Below are positions 34,248 to 45,033 of a stretch of DNA of 64,000 nucleotides, piece by piece (position 1 is the stretch's first letter; each line of letters begins with the position of its first letter). Source of the DNA: Paragonimus westermani (taxonomy: Eukaryota; Platyhelminthes; Trematoda; Plagiorchiida; Troglotrematidae); the NCBI GenBank assembly GCA_008508345.1, contig QNGE01000881.1:7727-71726 (forward strand), in the 5' to 3' direction. Both the position numbers and the translations under genes were made by a program. The notes beneath the pieces were generated by a model. It did no database searches. It saw nothing but the letters and a program-made list of their open reading frames with translations, and was not told the DNA's origin.

Positions 34248-36716
34248 ATGAAGATTCCCTGGCCACAGCCGTTCGAAGATGGAGACGTCCGGACGTTCCT
34301 GGAGGACTTGGAGGACGTGGCCGAAGTGGTCGGAGTCAAGACCGACCGTGGGAAGCTGGCTGCCCTGCGGACGCTGGTGAAGGGCAGGGCGAAGGCGGTG
34401 CTGGACGCAGCGCGAAGAGGCCCTGCGAAGATGGAGTGGGCCGCTGCGAAGGAGACGCTGGTGGCTGCGTTTGACAGCCCGGCCGACCGCCAGGAGGCCA
34501 TGCGGCGGTTCAAGGCGGCCAGGCTTGGACAAGGAGCGGACCCGTCCGTGTTTGCCACCACTCTGCAAGGTTTGCTGGACAGGGCTCTGCCAGGATTGGA
34601 TCAAGAATCACGACGGCAGTTGTTAACGGAGCAGTTTATTGAAGGTCTCCCGATGGAGGTTCGCGACCAAGTCCGTATTGCCCATGTCGCCCGGCCGATG
34701 GACCTTGACGATCTGGCGAAGGTGACACGGGAGTTGGCAGTAATGTCCGTGGCCTCAGTGGATTCAAACAGCAATACGGACAAGAAGACATTGGAGGTAA
34801 TGCAGAAGGCAATGGAGCAACTCGCAGCGGATGTAGCTGCCCTGAAAACAGCAGCACGGAAGAACGATCAACCAGGAGGCTGCTTCATCTGTGGAAAAAA
34901 AGGACATTGGAAGAAGGATTGCCCAATCCGGCGGTCTCAGAGGTCTAAAAATAAAGTGTTTCGTGATTGTTCTTTTTGTTGGGCGGGTCGACTAGTAATG
35001 GGAGCGATTGAGAAGGGGGCCGTACATACAAGGGTTGAAGTTGATGGAGAGGTAGAACAGTGTTTAGTCGATACAGGGGCAGCTATTTCGTTGATTGCTC
35101 GTGCCGAAAAGCAAAACCTAGAACCGACATCCATGATGATCAAGACGGTTGGAGGTCATAGTCTACTGGTTGACGGTGTGAAAGAATGTGGGGTACGTAT
35201 CGGCGGCCATATCGTAAAGCACCGTTTCATTGTGTCCCCAGAAACCAGGCAAACGATACTCGGAGCCGATTTCCTCGCTGCAACAGATGCCGTGATTGAC
35301 TTGAAGCTCAAGAAGTTGTCAACCAAGTATGGCTCCCTGACGCTCATAGGACAGCGAAAGGATAGCGTCAACCAAGTACGCAAGGTTAAAACCCCCAGTT
35401 GCACAGCCCCCCTGCTCCAGTCCACGGTCGAGAAATACGCGGAAGTATTTACGACTGACGATGATCCGTACGGATTTTGCAACTGGATTGCCCATGAAAT
35501 ACCAACAACCGGAACATTTCGACCTCACGGGCCCCGCAGGATACCGGTTCATCTTGAGGAGGAATTGAGGAGACAAATACAGAACATGCTGAGCGAGGAT
35601 GTTATCGAAGAAGCCAACAGTCCGTACAACTCGCCTGTTCTCCTGGTGAAGAAGTCCAACGGGAAGTACCGCTTTTGTGTGGATTTTAGACGGCTGAATG
35701 AGGTAACACAGAATACAGTCGTACCAATACCGTCCGTCGCTGATATTTTTGACAAGCTACAGCAGGCGAAATTGTTCACAGTTTTGGACTTACGCTCCGG
35801 ATACTGGCAAGTACCAATTAAACCCACAGATCGTGAGAAGACCGCATTCACGGTAGGCGAAAAACAGTATCAGTTCAAGCGCATGCCGTTTGGCCTATCC
35901 GGGGCACCTTTCACATTTCGGCGCCTGATGGTTCAGCTGGTAAAACGACTGGATAATGTGGCGGTATACGGAGATGATATCGTAATATACAGCAACACGG
36001 AATCGGAACATGCTGCCCATATAGATGCTGTCTTGAATCGCATCAAGAACTCAGGACTCCGGATCAATGCTGATAAGTCACAGCTCGGACGATCATCGGT
36101 GGTGTTACTGGGACACAAGGTGGGTCAAGGCGAAATCAAGCCTCTCCCGGAGAAAATACTGACAATTAGAGAAGCCATGGCTCCGAATTCCAAACGAACC
36201 CTGAGACAATTTTTGGGTCAAGCGGGGTACTACAGTCGGTTCGTGAAAAATTTTCACTCCATTGCATTGCCATTGTACGAACTCCTTCGAAAAGACAAGA
36301 AATTTGAATGGACCGACGATGCCCAGAGGGCGTTCAAGCGAGTGCAACAAGCGATGAACGAGCAACAACTGACGTTGAAACTACCGAATACAAAAGAAAC
36401 GTTCATCGTAGCAACAGATGCCAGTGACCGTGGCATTGGGGCAGTACTCAAGCAAAAGGAAGGAGTAATCGAGTATGCCAGCAGAGTCCTGACTCCAACG
36501 GAGCAGAAATATTCGACTATTGAAAAGGAATGTTTGGCAATCGTCTGGGCACTGGACAAGTGGAGGCCATACCTGTTGGGTCAACAGTTCCACGTGGAGA
36601 CGGATCACAAACCCCTGGAATGGATCATGACTGTGAGGGATCCGAGAAGCAAATTAGCCCGCTGGGCATTACGTTTACAAGAAATGACTCCACGATCAAC
36701 CATGTGCCCGGTTTGA
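34248..36716 (+). CDS. gag-pol: Gag-Pro-RT-RNase H polyprotein, truncated by frame break
   Basis: 822 residues in one frame. Gag (about 1-210) is followed by a CCHC zinc knuckle CFICGKKGHWKKDC at 212-225, which binds element RNA. The aspartic protease has LVDTGA (Asp 275) and a later ILGADF. The reverse transcriptase (about 445-650) has LDLRSGYWQ, MPFGLSGAPFTF and the catalytic YGDD at 574-577. RNase H has ATDAS (Asp 724), the ECLAIVWAL glutamate and TDHKPL at 785. I chose the ATG at 34,248 because it is the first in-frame ATG past the primer site; the frame is open upstream into the LTR (from an ATG at 34,053). Gag and Pol need no frameshift between them. The frame diverges from the conserved RNase H to integrase linker near 36,680 and stops at 36,716. 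Confidence 0.9.
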   Translation: MKIPWPQPFEDGDVRTFLEDLEDVAEVVGVKTDRGKLAALRTLVKGRAKAVLDAARRGPAKMEWAAAKETLVAAFDSPADRQEAMRRFKAARLGQGADPSVFATTLQGLLDRALPGLDQESRRQLLTEQFIEGLPMEVRDQVRIAHVARPMDLDDLAKVTRELAVMSVASVDSNSNTDKKTLEVMQKAMEQLAADVAALKTAARKNDQPGGCFICGKKGHWKKDCPIRRSQRSKNKVFRDCSFCWAGRLVMGAIEKGAVHTRVEVDGEVEQCLVDTGAAISLIARAEKQNLEPTSMMIKTVGGHSLLVDGVKECGVRIGGHIVKHRFIVSPETRQTILGADFLAATDAVIDLKLKKLSTKYGSLTLIGQRKDSVNQVRKVKTPSCTAPLLQSTVEKYAEVFTTDDDPYGFCNWIAHEIPTTGTFRPHGPRRIPVHLEEELRRQIQNMLSEDVIEEANSPYNSPVLLVKKSNGKYRFCVDFRRLNEVTQNTVVPIPSVADIFDKLQQAKLFTVLDLRSGYWQVPIKPTDREKTAFTVGEKQYQFKRMPFGLSGAPFTFRRLMVQLVKRLDNVAVYGDDIVIYSNTESEHAAHIDAVLNRIKNSGLRINADKSQLGRSSVVLLGHKVGQGEIKPLPEKILTIREAMAPNSKRTLRQFLGQAGYYSRFVKNFHSIALPLYELLRKDKKFEWTDDAQRAFKRVQQAMNEQQLTLKLPNTKETFIVATDASDRGIGAVLKQKEGVIEYASRVLTPTEQKYSTIEKECLAIVWALDKWRPYLLGQQFHVETDHKPLEWIMTVRDPRSKLARWALRLQEMTPRSTMCPV

Positions 36717-38182
36717 GCAATTGCGTCGCGGATTTTCTTTCTCGACCACAAGTAGACGACGAACTCCCCAAAGTGACCTTTGGAGTCAACGGCTTAATAA
36801 TGGAGCAGGACCCACAAACGCTAGTACGCCTACAACGTCAAGATAAGGTCCTCCGGAAAGTGATTGAAGCTCTGGCAAGAGGCGTGAGAATCCCCACAAA
36901 TACTAAGGATGAGGAGCTGAAAATAATCGCATCCCAATGGAAAAGAGTTGGCTTAAACAGTGCAGGCGTATTGACATGGCAGCGTGGCGTTGGGCACCCG
37001 TGCGTGGTAGTCATCCCGAGACAACTGAGGAGGAAAGTGGTGGCAGACTGCCATGAAATGGCACACACCGGATGCACTAGGACGTACGATCTGTTGCAAC
37101 AAAGAGCATATTGGCCGAAAATGAAAGAGGATGTGACAACTTACGTGCTTGCATGCCAACAGTGTCAGTTACTGAAAAGCGACAATCGGGGAGCCCAACA
37201 GCCCTTACAACCAATACCAGTCTCCGAAATCGGTGAACTCTGGTCTATGGATCTTATGGGCCCATTTCCACTGAGCGCCCGCGGTAACCAGTACGTTCTG
37301 GTCATGACGGAACACTTTACCCGTTGGATCGAAGCGACTGGCGTTCCGGATCAGAAAGCATCTACGGTGGGAGATATGGTGATGAAGCACATTGTAGCAA
37401 ACCACGGTGTACCAAAGGCGATCTTGACGGATCAGGGACCATGCTTCGAAAGCGATGAGTTTCGAACACGCATGCAACAACTGGGAATCAAGCGCATCCG
37501 AACGACGCCGTATCACCCACAAACGAATGGCCTAACTGAGCGTAACAACCGAACGGTCAAAGAATGGTTATCAGCCAAAGGAGGAGACTGGGAGTCTGCG
37601 TTGCCACTAGTGTTATTGGCCTACCGGGCGTCTGTGCAGGCGAGCACGAAGAAATCTCCATTTCAATTGATGTACGGTAGAACCCCTCGACTTCCGGTGG
37701 ATCAGGACATTGGGGTATGGCCAGAGTGCATTGATTCCACTAAAGAATTGGTAACCGAAAGAGAAAGAGCCCAACGAAATCTGAAAGCATCGCAAGCACG
37801 CACAAAGGAGAAATCCGCAAGGCAACGGTTCGGCAAGACTAGAATGTTCAACCTAGGAGAACGGGTGAAATATCGAGACCATCGGAACACCGGTGCCAGC
37901 GGGCCAGGATCAAGAAAACTTTTGCCTAAATGGAAAGGTCCGTATTTGGTAATATCCAGACGAGGCCCAGTATACACGATCAAGAAGGACGGCGAGACGA
38001 AACGAGTGCACGCCAGTGAGTTAGCAACGTGGCACGAGATGCCGGCGCGACGAACCAGAAGATCAATAATCCGGGAGGAAACACCGCGTCGATCGGAGAG
38101 GATTCGTCGACAAATGCGAAGGAACCAAGGAACCTCAGAAGGGGGAGGAGTGTTGTATAACAGGCAGTTTCGTTGTGAGTAG
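36684..38182 (+). CDS. pol: Integrase part of Pol, in the next frame
   Basis: This frame continues the polyprotein after the break. It resumes with TINHVPGLSNCVADFLSR, the linker that follows RNase H in this family. The integrase then has a zinc module H-x3-H (HEMAH, about 37,052) and C-x2-C (CQQC), and a catalytic core with Asp at 37,250, Asp at 37,430 and Glu at 37,538, exactly a D-35-E spacing. A GPY/F-type C-terminal module (KWKGPYLV) lies at about 37,930. The integrase would join element cDNA to host DNA. The frame runs 10 codons into the 3' LTR and stops at 38,180-38,182. It has no start codon of its own, so it would be translated only by readthrough of the break. The start given is approximate. 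Confidence 0.88.
38138..38150 (+). other. Polypurine tract
   Basis: GAAGGGGGAGGAG lies directly against the 3' LTR, in the expected position for plus-strand priming. It is also coding, since the integrase frame reads through it. Confidence 0.85.
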
Positions 38183-38458
38183 TATACTACTCACAAGTAG
38201 TGTATTACCCACAGGGGACATTCAGGAGCAAAAGGACAAGCCCCGAACACGACGGACAAGAATAGACTATCGAAACAGTGTGTACATGATGTGTGAGAAC
38301 TTTCGCCAAGGCGAATGACCACGTACTGTCACCCAATGTATGTGAGTGCATGTCCGTCGTGCAAATGAGTGTACACGTTTGTGGTTTAGTTTTTGACGAC
38401 GTATACGGAAGTTTGCACAATAAACCAACTTGTTGGCCAGGCGTCTTTTGCGGACACA
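38151..38458 (+). repeat. 3' LTR
   Basis: 308 bp, aligned to the 5' LTR at a constant offset of 4,240 bases. It contains the stop codon of the integrase frame, the same palindrome (38,173-38,196) and AATAAA (38,419-38,424). Confidence 0.95.
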
Positions 38459-39232
38459 ACAGTGGGAGTATACGGATGATCGCCCAAAAATTTGTCACTG
38501 AATGCAAAACGTGGAGGATTTTAATAACGCCACCCGAAACGAAATAACTACAGGAAAAAGCAACATGAGGTAGTTATCAGCTGAAGTAATGAAAATCGTT
38601 CAAAGTATCGCTTTGTTCCTGCCAGCTAATTCTCTATTACATGCTGCCGACGAGAGAGTGGATGCGAGAGCAAAGCGATTGTAAGGTTCCTGATACTTTT
38701 AGAAACTATGCTTGACTGTTCTATGTATTTGAACTCAGCGTTACTCTATCACAGTTTCATTCACAGGTCCTAATTAGTCTGACAAACCGTAGATGGAGTT
38801 CAAACTACGGAGAATGCAGTGTAAGCATTGTATACAACTTAAACTTGTGGGCTGCCTCAAATTAACCTCGACCTCACTTTGTGATCCTGTTAAGAGAAAC
38901 AGACAGATTTTTGCCAACAGGACGTTTTCATCCAGTTCAACACATAACCTTCCGCCCATTACTGCGACGCGGAGGCGAGCGCCGGACACATGCATGAAAG
39001 CAATAGAACGCGTGATTGTTTTATTCATATGTTAGAGGAAGGGTGAAAATATCACCCCTATTCCCCAAAATGCATCGAAAAGTGAGTGCCACAGCATATC
39101 GAAAGACCATTTCTTGTGATACATATTTTTCATACATCAAAGTTTGGAGCTTCTGCTATGGGCATCGATATGAAGACCACATACCAAATAGATATTCCCA
39201 GGTCGGTACACAATTCCATCCATTGGTAGGTC

Positions 39233-39914
39233 GCTTGCCTGCGCGTTTCGTACCCCCTGAACGAGTCCACGCAACGCGACAGGAACTAACAGTTTACGCG
39301 GTCACTTCGGGTTACACTTCGCATTCAATTAACTTCTTTCGGCGACTATTTAACCAACGTAGAAACTAGTGAGTTCGTTGCCCGTTTTCACGGTTTGACA
39401 ATAAAACAGTATATTTCGGGAATACCTCTCGGAAATTGCCGGACAATATCCGTGAACGCGTTCAAAAATGGCTGCCCAACGGTGCGAACATACAGAAAAC
39501 GAATGTTATTGAAACACAATTGAACAGTACTGACCACAATATAGGATTGGACAGAACCTTCAGTATAATCTACAAATTGCTTCGCGTCAGCTACCGATCT
39601 CTTGACAACAGCAAAACGAGTGCAAATTGATGTATCCCGAGTGAATTTTATCAATGGGTTAGCATTGACAGGAAACTGATCTAGGGTTTCTATTTTGTCA
39701 GAGCTCCCGTTTAGAGAATACTCCTATCCAAGCCTTAAGCGGATTTCCATTCTCCTGGAATGTTAGCTGACCGCTCGGAATGTTTGTTCTTACTCGTGAA
39801 TATTACGAGCGTGTGTTCAGCTTCTGAATGTCGTTTTCCATCAACAAGCAGTTTGACAGTCCAATAGATCCGGAAATTTTAAACCGAGTGAAGTGTTCTA
39901 GTAGGTGGGTTATT
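39233..39914 (+). other. 0.68-kb insertion in right arm
   Basis: The left arm reads straight across the equivalent point at about 1,520 (ATTGGTAGGTCTGTTCTTC on the matching strand). Here the same flanks are separated by about 680 bp, and GTAGGT occurs at both ends, perhaps part of a target duplication. The insert has a 64-codon frame but no recognised protein, and no clear terminal inverted repeats. Confidence 0.65.
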
Positions 39915-41100
39915 GTCTGTTCTTCAGATTGTTGAATGACTAGAACATTACTCCCGATTGTCCTTGATTGAAAGTTCAACTCTAACTCAGCGAAGTAGCG
40001 TTCAGCACGCATACCGCACAAACGCGATAACTAGGGATGAATACGTTCCAGGTAAGGGTATGTTTTTGTCACTAACACAAATGAAGATGAATTTACAGCT
40101 TGGCGCTTTCTGTTGAACTGAATCAAACGAAAATTCCAAGAGACTTCAAAAGACTAGAGGTGTTTAAAAGTTCCGATCAGTTGCCAGCAGTTCAGCCGAA
40201 AAATCTAATTCAGACCGACTCATTTAGCAATCCATTGTGGGTTTCATGTTTTCTGCCGATCAAACACCACTCAAAGGAGATCGCAGCTGTCGCATTTACA
40301 CAGGTTTTAGCCAGTCTCCCAGAAAAATTGAACTAGACGTGAGTTCCATTGAGATTAGCGCACATGCATTCATAAGTATTGTTCAGTTTGTCAATAAAAT
40401 CCCTATTACGTATCAACAGTAAGGCACTATAAACAGTTCCAGTGATTTTCGTGACTCCAATATGGAGGGATGTCCTAGTCGTGAGTGGATTGACTGAAGT
40501 TAGCAGGATAGTAAGTGTGTCTCGTTTCGAGTGCAGTAGGCAATGTGCACAATACTCACAGGCGGACATGTTCAAGAGTTTGCACATGATGCCGCGCTTG
40601 ATATGGGGTCAGTGGTGCAGCAATCAACAAGGGTGACATATGAATCCGCGGCCGAAATTCCTATCGCGGCCTTTCCAGATATTTCTATTTCACCCGCAAA
40701 ATTACTCGTGACTGTATGAATGATATGCTCAGTGATACCGTGACCAGTAAGTTTTTGGTTGGCGTACTCACACTCCACCAGTGTCACCGCGCATTGGCCC
40801 ATGCACGGTCCAAACTTTTTGAACGGGTTTGATCCAGTTTCTGCTCATCAAGAGAAATGAAGTGCAAATTCTCGGAGAAGTTACGGTATTGCAACGTGAC
40901 TCACATGGTCAGGTGATTCAGTCCTCGATTCTCCAAGCGCCCACTCAAAAACGGAGCATATCTCACGAACGTTACACGACAATGGTGTAGTTGGAAAAGG
41001 AGTGGAGTTTTAATCATATTTGCATTGCTGATAGCGGATCTGATGCTGTTATCGAAGAACTGTTCCCTCAAGTCAGTGAAGCTAAATAGTTATCGTAAAA

Positions 41101-44100
41101 GCCGGTAAAGTGATGGACAGTTATGTCGAGCTCGCTCTAGCTAATCAGCACTGAAGTCTACGAGAAGTGAAACCCACGATTCGGGAATAAACGGCAGATT
41201 GTACTCCACACACTCACTCAATTGACCACGGATTCGTGGTCGTCTGGGTTTTAGGAATATTGGTGAGTTGCTTTCCTTTGCTGTTGCGTTTTCTTTTAAT
41301 CACGGGCTGATATCAATCAGCACAATCTTTCCCCAACCCCTTCTGGAGCTGTTGCGGATGCATGCTTCTATGAATACCGAACCGCAATGCAACTAATCGA
41401 TTTCAGCTTATGATTAAAAGAAAGTAGGAGACCTAGGGAAAGCAATTAGATATAATAATCATGAGCTCTGATGGAACCAGCAAATAAAAAATTACGAATC
41501 TTTGAATCTTTTATCACAGTGTTTTGCTTCTATAAATTTATCTGACAACTAGTCTAGCCTTTGGTAGATATGAATTTTACACATGACTTTCATATTTATA
41601 CTGAGGTTTCAGTCTTCCCCCTTCCGAAGAGACCACCAGGTTCAATGTTACTCAAGTTAGAATTCGGAAACAGTACGTGTAATTGCCATGACAGAATTTT
41701 CAACTATGGTTCATGTACTCACGTACAACCGTGCTTATCGCAACGTCAATAACTTTACATTATACACAGCTGAAGGACCCTATCGAATTCGCCAGCCAAA
41801 TAAATGAAAGGTAACGCAAAAGTTGCAAGGTCATCAGTGTTGAGTTTGTTGAAGTTCGTTTGTCGTTTTATGTGTGTTACGATGTGAAACCTTGAATTCT
41901 TTGAAGAATGCTTGGTTTGTTTGTAGAAAGTTTTCTTTTTTCTGTTTTTGCCTTGTACAGTGAACCGTCATGGTGAACAATATTTGTGCATCACAGCTGC
42001 ACCTACAAAGCGCTTGTTTTCTTCTTTTTGTAACTGTCGTTTCTCACCTACGAAGACTTCCTTGTTTGCTATTGTTTTGCGTGCACTCGCCCTCACCTAC
42101 ACCAGATTGTTTTGCGAGTGATGGTCACTTTTGGCCGTTCCATTTTGGACATCTTTCTTTGCTAGATAAATTGGTTATCCGACTAATCCACATTCACAAC
42201 TAGAGTACAGTTTTAGTGTAAATATGTTAATAGTACTGCATAAATTCCCGTCGTTCCGATCGCCTATGATGGCGAGTTTTTCTAACCGAGAAAATAATCC
42301 GAGTACACTTTACTGAGTGGATTATCCCGGATCGCCAAGAGCGATTTGGAAACCACAAGAAATGATAATGTGTGCATTCCAGTCGACATAATCTATTTAA
42401 AGGAAGTTTGAACATTGGATGCTCTTTGCTCTTACCACCTTTGCAGTAATTTTTGATGGTGCTAAAACTGTTTCAGATGCCTGAGTGTAGTGCTTCTTCA
42501 ACTGTACGTAAATCAAAGTAGGTGAGTAGCATAACAGTCACTTTCTTCCCTAGGCAGACCGTTTATTGCATTATGTTGGTGATGGCGTTCCGCTTTTGCT
42601 ATTCATTTTTCAATGCATTGACTTCATTGATCGAAAACAGTGTGACATCTCCACTCTAATCCGATGAACGAAAGAGTAAGTATTATCGTTTAAATTAGGA
42701 AAACGATAGTATGCCCATTAGTGACATACAAAAAAGATCTGTTCACTTTACGAATGTTTTTCTCTCGAAAGGATTGTCGGAAATTATATCAAAGTTGACC
42801 AAGAAACCTGAAATCTTATGTTCTGTTGCTTCTGTTGCCTAGTACCGTGTATTTTTTATTCGGCTGATGAATGTAACCTAAAATAATATTTGACTCATGA
42901 AGTGGAAGAGTTTTACTGCCGAGTTTTAGTTTGGTTTCACTCCAGAAGTGTGAATGGATACAGCTTGTCTCGAACTGTCAATTTTGCCAATGGTGTGACC
43001 ACAATACCTCAAAATAACGTCTGTAATGTTTGGTGCTAATCCTCAGCCCGACACTCTAAGGCCGGTTTTGTCCTTGTTTGTGTTGACCATATAGAGGTAG
43101 TCTCAATGGACAATCGAACAAACTCCCCTAGTTTACTGAAATAGAATACCGAAAGGAATCCTGTGCATTCAACAAACTCTAATCATCCACAGCCTGTTCT
43201 CCACCTTTTTTTAGAAGGTGGTTTGTAACTCGAACGTCTGCCACGTAGCCAATGAGAAAAACGTTTACACTTCAGATAATCTAACACACCATTATGCATG
43301 TTGCGAGTAGCGTGGTTTTGTGTGACTTTCAACGGATTCGGTAATAAAATATTCCAGCCAAACTACTGGAGTTCAGTATTATGGTGAACACGAACTAAAT
43401 CAAGTGCATTTGTAAGCCGTGTCTTTCCAAAGTGTTGCACTATGATGCTTGTACTTACCACACGTCTACTTATAAGCGTGAGGGTTGGTACACACCAGTT
43501 GTCTCCCATAGTCTTTCCAATCCAGTTATGATTTGGATTTTAGCTTGTGACATGCAACCGTTCTTATTATCCTATCGCTGAAAGGTGAGAAACATTCTTT
43601 GTTTTGTCTTACGAATGCTTTTATGGGTAAACTCTGACTGCCTATGCACAGCAAATATTTGGACGTACACCATCTTATACATTTCAGACAATAGACATGT
43701 CATTGTTACTCGCGGAAAATGTACGTTATACGCGAGAAACTGGACATAAATTATGTTTGATACGATCGATCATCGACAGGTGTTGATAAAATCCAGGGTA
43801 TTGAAACTTTTTCGCACTCCCCTAGTTTGAGTTAGAGACCTCAGCTATTCAGTGCAATATACCAGCTTTATAGTAATCGTCAGAAAATTAGAAAGGACTG
43901 GGTCAAGTTCCTCCAAAAGTCACTGACACAAATTTCCCGTTCCCATGCAAAGCAATCTATCATGAGTGCACATATTTGTTTTATTGGTCTGAAGCCAACG
44001 AAATTTAAGTTCACATTTTCACTGCCCTCGATATCTGCTGTTGGATATTTTCTTATGTTAGTTGTTGACTATGACAGACGATCTCCTCCGACCAGGCAAC

Positions 44101-45033
44101 TAGTTAGAAAGCTCATAGAGAGCTCTGAACGTGTCTCTGTTGTTTTGAGACTCACACGGTAAAATGAATGTCACCAGACAGAGGTACTTAAATCCCATTA
44201 ACACAAAAACCATGTCCATTTTGTTGTTCTCCACAAAACTGACCTAGAGTTATTTCATGCGCCCGACATTTCAAAGAATTACTTCCAAAAAACGTTGTTC
44301 CACATCGACTGGATATTACCGGATGACGTTGAGCGACAACTTTATTCTCTTTATTTAATTAATTCCCTGATCTAGCCACAGTGAGTTAACACCAATAGAG
44401 TTATCGGCTTCACAACTTTTCGATCCGCTCAAAGAGCCTTTATCAATTAATTTGAACCGGAAAAATTAGGACTCACCTAATGCTGAGCATCAACACTGCG
44501 CACAATATGTTTTCTCTTATCCGTCCTGGAAGTACAAATTTATTCCCTCTTTCCAGTAAGTGATGGATTAAAGACTGATTGTTTTACCCAATAATCTCAG
44601 TCAATTTACGATTTTATCACTTACCAAGGTTCAGTTCTATCAACCTTCGTAAACACAGATTATACTTCACTGTTAAGTCCTGAATACAGATAGCAACCTT
44701 GTGCTCAGTATCACATAGGTGATAAAAATGGCGCTTGCGGGCTTGAAAAATTCTCATTGTCGTTTGAGTTTGTTTGCGTCTGTGGTCTACTCATTTAGTT
44801 AAGCTAACCATACTCATTGCTCTTGAAGGAAACATGAGGCTGTACGCGGTTAAAACCGTAAACACGCAGGGTGTCAGACATTTCTAAGGCAACTTAGCGC
44901 CTCTACTCCTCATTTCTCCTGTTTTCATCTTGGCATCAGCTCAATCGTCTGTCACAGACTAGCTGGAGAGTTAAGCTCCATTCACTTACTTGGTGGCGTT
45001 ACTGTTTACTGGCTGTTATTTGTCTGGGGGATT
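41101..45033. other. No supported gene
   Basis: Apparently single-copy DNA beyond the duplication, AT-rich, with only short frames. A small hairpin (ATAATCC and GGATTAT around 42,293-42,327) is present but not distinctive. Confidence 0.5.

Larger units (their letters stand above)
33911..38458 (+). mobile_element. Ty3/gypsy-type LTR retrotransposon
   Basis: A complete 4,548-bp element. It has two 308-bp LTRs starting TGTTG and ending ACA, a primer-binding site, gag and pol with the domain order protease, reverse transcriptase, RNase H, integrase (the Ty3/gypsy order), and a purine tract. There is no envelope-like frame. The LTRs differ at 5 of 308 positions with no indels, so the insertion is recent. 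Pol has one frame break near 36,680-36,700, so this copy is probably not autonomous. The 5-bp flanks (TATGG and ACAGT) do not match, so no target-site duplication is visible. It lies antisense in a VAL-like last exon. The family name is unknown; the CCHC Gag differs from the CHCC motif reported for CsRn1-type trematode elements. Confidence 0.95.
33898..38497 (-). pseudogene. Third VAL-like last exon, split by LTR retrotransposon
   Basis: Outside the retrotransposon, the flanks align with the last exon and 3' region of VAL copies 1 and 2 on the minus strand at roughly 75-80 percent by eye. On the right, an acceptor (TTTTGCATTCAG) precedes 38,497-38,459, which translates DKFLGDHPYTP where the intact copies read GNFVGQLPYK. 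On the left, 33,910-33,898 continues with the terminal ACATGC. The next triplet is TCA instead of TGA, so the normal stop is lost even ignoring the insertion. The second CRISP signature is degraded (Gly-Asn to Asp-Lys). Intron homology continues to about 38,650, but no exon B or A was recognised beyond it. It is read here as a dead fragment. Confidence 0.7.
32828..38903 (+). other. 6.1-kb insertion in right arm
   Basis: Left-arm positions 1,848 and 1,849 are contiguous, but their equivalents here are separated by about 6.1 kb. The extra DNA consists of a copy of the window-edge repeat (to 32,914), a SINE-like repeat, the 3' end of a VAL fragment, the LTR retrotransposon, and further VAL-like intron. 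Everything outside the retrotransposon (about 1.5 kb) must have arrived with the VAL fragment or been lost from the left arm. Confidence 0.75.
26141..41100 (-). repeat. Right arm of large inverted duplication
   Basis: This arm is the reverse complement of 331-8,105, block by block, with extra material: a SINE hairpin and SINE (26,652-27,590), contig-overlap repeats (27,637-29,505), a 6.1-kb insertion (32,828-38,903) and a 0.68-kb insertion (39,233-39,914). It lacks the equivalents of 2,586-3,262 and about 7,100-7,605. Homology ends near 41,100 with the shared CTAAATAGTTATCGTAA. Unlike the left end at 8,105, the boundary at 26,141 is not at an N, so the left arm may be truncated by its contig end. 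Confidence 0.83.

Noticed and set aside
33965..34561. 198-codon minus-strand open frame across the 5' LTR and gag
   Set aside because: Antisense shadow of the GC-richer gag coding region; the plus strand has clear Gag domains.
36530..36683. Start of the integrase frame at 36,530
   Set aside because: Bases before about 36,684 encode RNase H in the other frame; the overlap is a shadow.
36670..36716. Programmed frameshift
   Set aside because: No slippery heptamer or pseudoknot was recognised, and the site is within Pol rather than between Gag and Pol.
38704..38880. Exon B of the third VAL copy
   Set aside because: A minus frame has a suggestive TSLSCIQCLHC, but no CRISP residues, no splice sites at the expected places, and it is not alignable with exon B beyond spaced cysteines.
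39233..39914. DNA transposon in the right-arm insertion
   Set aside because: No terminal inverted repeats or transposase; only a possible GTAGGT at both ends.
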